Assembly (NCBI GenBank): GCA_005879245.1
Contig: VBLA01000212.1
Location: forward strand, 1-6,282
Reading direction: 5' to 3'
Origin: Deltaproteobacteria bacterium
GTDB lineage: Bacteria > Desulfobacterota > Binatia > DP-6
Length of the DNA stretch: 6,282 nt
The translations under genes were made by a program, and so were the position numbers. This document shows, piece after piece, positions 1 to 3,478 of this stretch (position 1 is the first letter of the stretch; every line of letters begins with the position of its first letter). The notes under the pieces were generated by a model. It saw only the letters and a list, made by a program, of their open reading frames with translations, searched no databases and was not told where the DNA came from.

Positions 1-371
1 TCGCCGCGGAGGCGTTCTGCGCCCCAGCGCGGATTGCGGGTGGCCATCTCGCGTATCAGCGCCGCCCACGCCGTCGGGGGTCGCCCCAACGGCCGAGAGC
101 GTCGTCGCCAGAACACGCGGAAGCCTGCCCGGTGCCAGCGGAGGATGGTCGCCGGCTGGACGAGCAACGTGGCGTCGCGCCACGCCGGCACCAGGCGTGC
201 GGCGAGCCCCATCGTAAAGCGCTGCCACGGTGCCCACCGGACCCGGCCCGCGATCTTTCGCTGCGCCACGATGAGCTGCTGCCGAAGCAGCGCGTTCTCG
301 GCGACGAGACCGGCGCGGCTGCGCACGACGTCGACGGCCAGGCCCACCACGAACCGAAGGACATCGATCAT
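1..371 (-). CDS. rve-type transposase/integrase, N-terminal part (runs off left edge)
   Basis: This minus-strand frame is open from an ATG at 371-369 to the window edge, giving 123 codons plus two bases with no stop. It reads as the N-terminal part of a DDE-type transposase of the 'integrase core domain' kind. Visible hallmarks are an N-terminal hydrophobic/leucine helix with AENALLRQQL (residues 24-33), the segment QPATILRWHRAGF (72-84), a GRPP turn (96-99) and NPRWGAERLRG (113-123). The last matches the helix-turn-helix that precedes the rve catalytic domain in these proteins ('NPRWGxxRIxGEL'). The catalytic Asp-Asp-Glu residues would lie beyond the edge, so activity cannot be judged. The start is chosen because the family-like sequence begins there. 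There is no clear Shine-Dalgarno, and upstream the frame stays open to a TAG near 570 but loses family character and GC-rich third positions. The exact IS family is not assigned. Confidence 0.82.
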   Translation of the reverse strand, partial: MIDVLRFVVGLAVDVVRSRAGLVAENALLRQQLIVAQRKIAGRVRWAPWQRFTMGLAARLVPAWRDATLLVQPATILRWHRAGFRVFWRRRSRPLGRPPTAWAALIREMATRNPRWGAERLRG

Positions 372-574
372 GCGGCACGTCGTACCGCGGCCAGCACGGG
401 GATGACATTTGTAGCCAGGACGGGCGATCTTGGACCGGCGTGCGCGGATCAAACGCGAGACGCTGGCACGGCGACGGCGGGCGAAGCTGAGCGTGGCATG
501 ACGACCGCAACGCGCCGCGAGTGTGACTTGCTCACGAGCCCGAATGGTCCAGAAGACTCTGACGACCTACAGCA
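372..574. other. Leader between transposase and tatA; possible IS end
   Basis: About 200 bases separate the tatA stop from the transposase ATG. No frame here looks coding on either strand. If the transposase belongs to an insertion sequence, one terminus should lie here. Read on the minus strand, TGTAGGTCGTCAGAGTC begins at 571, only four bases beyond the tatA stop codon, and starts with the TGT common at IS ends. The partner end is off the window, so neither inverted repeats nor a target duplication can be confirmed. Confidence 0.35.
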
Positions 575-586
575 CTAGGCTTCTGG
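549..586 (-). terminator. Possible hairpin around the tatA stop codon
   Basis: CCAGAAG at 549-555 and CTTCTGG at 580-586 are perfect inverted 7-mers. Inside them CCTA and TAGG form a smaller nested stem, again on the minus strand. The tatA stop codon (575-577) lies within the structure. No T-run follows on the minus strand, so this is not a classical intrinsic terminator. It could be a weak terminator or stabilising hairpin, or chance. Confidence 0.22.
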
Positions 587-775
587 CTTCGCCCTGACGG
601 CAGCGTCTTGCGCCTCAGGCTTCGCCTCGACCTCCGGCGGCTCACGCAGTCCCTTCTTGAAGGCCTGCATGCCCTTGCCGAGGCTCCCCATCATCTCGGG
701 CAGCCGGCCGGGTCCAAAGACCACCAAGATGATCACAAGCACAACGAGCAGCTCGCCGAAGCCCATGCCGAACAT
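575..775 (-). CDS. tatA: Sec-independent protein translocase TatA/TatE family subunit
   Basis: TatA oligomerises in the inner membrane as the pore-forming part of the twin-arginine translocase, which exports folded proteins. The 66-residue product has the full family pattern: MFGMGFGELL, a single hydrophobic helix (about residues 9-20), the FGPGRLPE hinge, an amphipathic helix (MMGSLGKGMQAFKKGL) and a short charged, alanine/proline-rich tail. ATG 775 is chosen because it places the polar residue at Glu8 and the conserved pair at Phe20-Gly21, the numbering usual in TatA. In-frame alternatives are ATG 784, ATG 802 (with GAGG one base upstream) and GTG 883. None has a well-spaced ribosome site, and the longer N-extensions look like read-through of the upstream remnant. 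The LGKG..FKK motif favours TatA over TatB. No tatB or tatC is next to it, so it is an isolated copy here. A transposase leader begins almost at its stop codon. Confidence 0.9.
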   Translation of the reverse strand: MFGMGFGELLVVLVIILVVFGPGRLPEMMGSLGKGMQAFKKGLREPPEVEAKPEAQDAAVRAKPEA

Positions 776-899
776 GCGCGCCATGGTAGGCGTCGTCTTC
801 ATGCCTCGCAAGGCGTTCACGGCGCGTCGTCCAACGTGCGCAAGGCGGGCTCGGCTGTACGCGAGGCGGAGGAGCGTCGCCACTGTCTGAGCCGCAGGT

Positions 900-1095
900 G
901 TCGTAATCCTGCCCCGGGGTCTTCACGTCGATTCCCTTCACCCCCCCGGACCCATCGAGGATCGCCAGGGCGACCGCGCCCGCTCCGCCGCCGCCCACGA
1001 TCCTGACCGCGGGCGTGCTGGAGTAGCCGAAGCCGGGACTGACCGGCGAGATGCCCGTATTACCGTCGTCCGCCACCGTCGCCTTTCGCCAGGGC
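900..1095 (-). pseudogene. Glycine-rich 'GYSSTPAVRIVGGGG' repeat-unit fragment
   Basis: In this minus-strand frame the codons read DDGNTGISPVSPGFGYSSTP, then AVRIVGGGGAGAVALAILDG, then SGGVKGIDVKTPGQDYDT. It closely resembles one unit of a glycine-rich beta repeat seen in many bacterial surface proteins ('GxGYTSAPTVTISGGGGTGATATATV...GxVTGITVTNGGSGY'). Third codon positions are nearly all G or C, which supports real coding ancestry. The frame is one base ahead of the serine-hydrolase fragment just upstream, and the switch must fall around 1062-1090. Past about 900 the frame loses character and enters the tatA region. The function of the unit is unknown; it is structural in known contexts. The borders are approximate. 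It may be the C-terminal continuation of the serine hydrolase after a one-base shift, or debris from another gene. Confidence 0.55.
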
Positions 1096-1317
1096 TTGGG
1101 CATAACCGGCCGCGAGGCGCGGCTGCTGGTTCGGGATGGCGATGAGGAAGGTGTCGTTCATCCCGAGGGGGCCGGTGATGCGCTGGCTCACGAGGTCGAG
1201 CCAGCCCTCCACCGCGGAGTTGTCCATCGGCGCGTTCCGCCGGGAGCCGAGGAAGGCCGGGAGGCGGACCACCTGCAAGCCGGCTGCCTCCCGCAGCCAA
1301 TCGGGTGATTCCCCCCC
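1060..1317 (-). pseudogene. Beta-lactamase-family serine hydrolase, C-terminal fragment
   Basis: The frame is open from just after a TAG (1320-1318) to a TAA at 1062-1060. The diagnostic stretch is GWLDLVSQRITGPLGMNDTF followed by PRLAAGYAQALAKG. 'ERIxxPLGMxDTxF...LAxGY' is the helix after the active site in class C beta-lactamase/DD-peptidase-like serine hydrolases (beta-lactamase family, PF00144 type). The catalytic SxxK and YxN motifs, which should lie well over 100 residues upstream, are absent, and the 190 bases to the next gene cannot hold them. The fragment is therefore a truncated remnant and not a working enzyme. There is no credible start: TTG 1278 and an in-frame ATG near 1227 lack ribosome sites. 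It probably continues into the glycine-rich repeat fragment after a +1 shift. The family call rests on motif recognition. Confidence 0.62.
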
Positions 1318-1320
1318 CTA

Positions 1321-1512
1321 TCTCCTCCGCAGAATTCTTCGGTTTTTTCTCCTGGTTTTCACGTTCGCAGGCTCTGGTTTTCTGCTTGCGGGCGGCGGCA
1401 ACCAGAGCCGCCACCCCGCCGAGCGATCGCTTCGCGACCTCGACGCGCGACGCGCACAGATCCTGGCCACGCTCGAGAAGCAGGCCGGCGATGCGGCTCA
1501 GCCGTCGTCAGA
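1321..1512. other. Spacer with AT-richer patch, no confident gene
   Basis: No minus-strand gene is evident between the beta-helix stop and the serine-hydrolase fragment. Bases 1331-1385 are markedly richer in A+T than the surroundings. A plus-strand frame through here reads FFLLVFTFAGSGFLLAGGG followed by a charged helix-like run with RSLRDLDARRAQILATLEKQ. That resembles a membrane segment plus coil, but it has no good start codon and runs antisense into the beta-helix gene, so it is not called as a gene. Confidence 0.4.
1370..1409. repeat. Perfect 10-bp inverted repeat with 20-base loop
   Basis: GGCTCTGGTT at 1370-1379 is exactly reversed as AACCAGAGCC at 1400-1409. It lies about 100 bases downstream of the beta-helix stop codon and could form a hairpin in that transcript. 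There is no T-run after the stem on either strand, and the loop is long for an intrinsic terminator, so a terminator role is only possible. It could also be a protein-binding dyad or a remnant of a mobile element. Confidence 0.4.
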
Positions 1513-2370
1513 TCACGGGAGGCACGGCGCGGACTGCTGCGTGACGAGGCTCGGGCGGTTCGGGTCGCTGATCGCGCAGACGGTCGTGTCCCCGCTCGCG
1601 TCGCGGCACGTCGCCGCACAGAGGGCGTTCGGGCCGCCGCTCGTCACGCCGGGACCGTCCACCGCGACCTGGCCCCTGTTGCACTGAAGCGCCGCTTCCG
1701 AGATGGCGTTGCCGTACGGCAGGGGGGCGGAGGGCGACTCCATCTTGAAGTGCACGCAGTAGCGGTGCCCCGCGGCCGTGTTCGTGATGGAGGCCCGATA
1801 CACCCGGTTGTCGTGAGGGGGGCTGAACGGGGACTGCTCCAGTTGTTGAAACTCCAGCCTCCCCCCGTCGATCGTATTCCCCCTGCCGTCCCTCCCGAAG
1901 TCGTTGTGGTCGGAGTCGCCGATGAAGATGACCGCCGCGGTGTAGAAGCCGTTGCCGATGAAGACGTTTTGATCCGAGTTCTTCACGTACGCCCCGACGG
2001 TCCCGCAGGTGCCCGCATCAACCCCCGTGCAGCAGTAGGTCGGCACCTGATTCCCGCGGCAGTACCCCGGGGCACCGGCCCGGACCGTGTTGTTGAGGAA
2101 GAGGTTGAGCTGTGTGTTCACGAGGTACAGTTGCTCCTCCTCGTTGAATTGAATGACGCTGTCCACGACCGCATTGCCGCTGCTGCCCGTCCCGAAGTGG
2201 ATACCCTCGTCCGCATTCGCCGCGATGACCGTCTGGCCGCCGGGGGAGGTCACCGTATTCCCCTTGGACTTCACGAAGACGACGCCGTAGCCGTCGTGAT
2301 TCCCCCCTGGGGTGAGGGCGACGAAGTTGCCGTTGTCGTGGATCTGGACGTCCGCAATCGTGTTACCACC
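1513..2370 (-). CDS. Parallel beta-helix secreted protein, main part (after frameshift)
   Basis: This is the larger, C-terminal part of an exported right-handed beta-helix protein. The frame is open from about 2370 down to TGA 1515-1513, and reads straight on from the 5' fragment if one base in the GGG at 2371-2369 is skipped. Repeated short rungs of the type GNTIxxxxIxxN are visible: GNTIADVQIHDNGNF, SKGNTVTSPGGQTVIAANA, SSGNAVVDSVIQFN, NLFLNNTV, QNVFIGNGF, HNDFGRDGRGNTIDGG and HDNRVYRASI. These match the NosD/periplasmic copper-binding and pectate-lyase-like beta-helix superfamily. No catalytic residues of a known lyase or hydrolase are recognisable, so a substrate is not proposed. Six cysteines in the region YCRGNQVPTYCC through the C-terminal CAATCRDASGDTTVC and APCLP suggest disulfides in an extracytoplasmic protein. 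Taken alone, this frame's first plausible start is GTG 2274. A carbohydrate-binding or adhesive role is possible but not shown. Confidence 0.75.
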   Translation of the reverse strand, partial: GGNTIADVQIHDNGNFVALTPGGNHDGYGVVFVKSKGNTVTSPGGQTVIAANADEGIHFGTGSSGNAVVDSVIQFNEEEQLYLVNTQLNLFLNNTVRAGAPGYCRGNQVPTYCCTGVDAGTCGTVGAYVKNSDQNVFIGNGFYTAAVIFIGDSDHNDFGRDGRGNTIDGGRLEFQQLEQSPFSPPHDNRVYRASITNTAAGHRYCVHFKMESPSAPLPYGNAISEAALQCNRGQVAVDGPGVTSGGPNALCAATCRDASGDTTVCAISDPNRPSLVTQQSAPCLP

Positions 2371-2716
2371 CGCTCGAGCCGATGGTGATGTTGTCGTTGC
2401 CGTGGGACAGGTCCCCCGCGCCCGTGAGCTTGTGGCCCGCGCCGTCCACGGTGACGCCGGAGGTGAGCGTCAGGCCCGTCGCACGCTGGGGGCAGCCGAT
2501 GTCGCTGGGCAGCGTGTAGTTACGGGCCACCGTGTCGCCGCAGGCGCACGCGGTGGTGCCGCCGCAGGTATGGGCGCCGGCGGCGCGAGGCACCAGGACG
2601 CAGAGGAGCGCGAGCGCCCAGCGCGATGAGCCACGGAAGCCGAGCGCACGAGAACGGTGACGGAGGAGCACCTCCGTGCGCGATGGCCGGACGCACCTCT
2701 GGCCCTCCGGTGCCAT
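2363..2716 (-). CDS. Beta-helix secreted protein, signal peptide and N-terminal part
   Basis: This is the 5' part of the same gene as the main beta-helix segment; its frame ends in a premature TAA at 2365-2363. The product opens with a basic stretch, a hydrophobic core (WALALLCVLVP, residues 33-43) and an AAGA|H cleavage-like site after residue 48, which together form a Sec-type signal peptide. The mature start HTCGGTTACACGDTVARNYT and then TLTSGVTVDGAGHKLTG is the typical opening of bacterial beta-helix proteins ('CGDTVTxNYTLTxDIxCxxxGLxxxxxVTLDGxGHxI'). Start choice: ATG 2716 is used, but it gives an unusually long basic leader. GTG 2671 gives a normal-length signal peptide and abuts a GGAG. 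TTG 2731 is also in frame. No start has an ideally spaced ribosome site. After removing one base the whole gene would encode about 400 residues from ATG 2716, a normal length for such proteins. Confidence 0.75.
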   Translation of the reverse strand: MAPEGQRCVRPSRTEVLLRHRSRALGFRGSSRWALALLCVLVPRAAGAHTCGGTTACACGDTVARNYTLPSDIGCPQRATGLTLTSGVTVDGAGHKLTGAGDLSHGNDNITIGSSGW

Positions 2717-2759
2717 GTCGCCGCACCGCAAGTACGACTTGTGCCGGGGTCTGGTGTCG

Positions 2760-2788
2760 CATGTGGAGCAATCTTCACCTCAGGTCAA
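2760..2788 (-). promoter_or_regulatory. Weak promoter/operator candidate upstream of beta-helix gene
   Basis: On the minus strand TTGACC (2788-2783) resembles a -35 element, followed after 17 bases by CACATG, a poor -10. The -35 sits in an imperfect palindrome, TTGACCTGAGGTGAA (2788-2774), whose 7-base arms differ at one pair. It lies 45-72 bases upstream of ATG 2716. A dyad over a promoter often marks a repressor or activator site, but the weak -10 and lack of a nearby regulator gene keep this speculative. Confidence 0.25.
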
Positions 2789-3478
2789 GGGGGAACTACG
2801 TCGCGTGGCCATCGCGTGGCCATTGACGACATGCACCGAGCTGACCCGCGACCTGAACAGAGGGTGAACACCAGGCATCGCCAGAGCAGTGGGAGGCCGG
2901 CTGCACGAGGTCGAGCTGTTCCCGATCTGGCCACCGCCGCACGTGCCGCCGAGCGCGGTGAGGCACGAGAACCCAGAGGGGGTGGGTGGAGACGCGGAGC
3001 GCGACCGTGGCACACCCGGTCGCATCCGCCGCGCGAGGTAGCGCACGCTCTGCGCCGGGTGGCCCGCTCGCCGCTTCCCAGTCTGGCGGCCGCCCGGCGC
3101 GGGCCGAGGCGCCCGGCCGCGATCGTCGTCGGCTACGCCGCCGTCGGCGCGGCAGGCCTCCTCGGCCGGTCGCTCCGCGACGCCACCCGGACGACGCTCG
3201 CCTGGCTGCTCGCGCGCGACCGCGCCAGACAAGAGCACGGGCGCGCTCGGAGAACTTGAAGCAGCTCGTCGTCGCGAGGACTACATCCGCGCGTGCTCAC
3301 GGGGCGGGCCTTCGGAAGCGTCCCCGGCGGGATGCGCCCCTGCATTACCGTCGCCGACCTCGGCGTCGGCAGGATGCTGTACCCAGTCCAAGAGAGAAAC
3401 CGCCTCACGAAGACGAGACGACGGTGACGACGAAGGGATGAGGATCTGCCGGGGGGTTCGCGCGAACGAATCCGGGCG
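2789..3478. other. Long stretch without an intact gene; possible decayed plus-strand gene
   Basis: No intact, recognisable gene lies between the FG-GAP stop codon and the beta-helix upstream region. The long open frames here are mostly arginine- and proline-rich products of GC-rich DNA read out of frame. The best coding-like signal is on the plus strand, from about 3027 to 3427, but it switches frame. One frame gives AAIVVGYAAVGAAGLLGRSL then RDATRTTLAWLLARDRARQE and stops at 3257-3259. A second reads GELEAARRREDYIRA across about 3250-3295. A third reads VLTGRAFGSVPGGMRPCITV then ADLGVGRMLYPVQERN, ending at TGA 3425-3427. Third positions in these pieces are strongly G/C. The product is not recognised; if real it had one membrane helix and a charged coil. 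Confidence 0.35.
2801..2822 (+). repeat. 11-bp tandem duplication
   Basis: TCGCGTGGCCA occurs twice head to tail (2801-2811 and 2812-2822) with no mismatch. It lies just upstream of the weak promoter candidate of the beta-helix gene. It looks like a slippage duplication; a paired binding site is possible but unsupported by any other signal. Confidence 0.6.

Noticed and set aside
608..1103. Longer open frames on both strands across tatA
   Set aside because: Their products are arginine/proline/histidine-rich and lack family character; they are readings of the tatA and remnant region in wrong frames.
1750..2388. A 212-codon plus-strand frame inside the beta-helix gene
   Set aside because: It is antisense to the clear beta-helix coding frame, rich in Val/Arg/Asp as expected from the complement, with no recognisable domain.
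3456..3467. 12-base perfect palindrome GTTCGCGCGAAC just past the FG-GAP stop codon
   Set aside because: It is short, has no T-run on the minus strand, and such CG-rich palindromes are common by chance at this base composition; not supported as a terminator.
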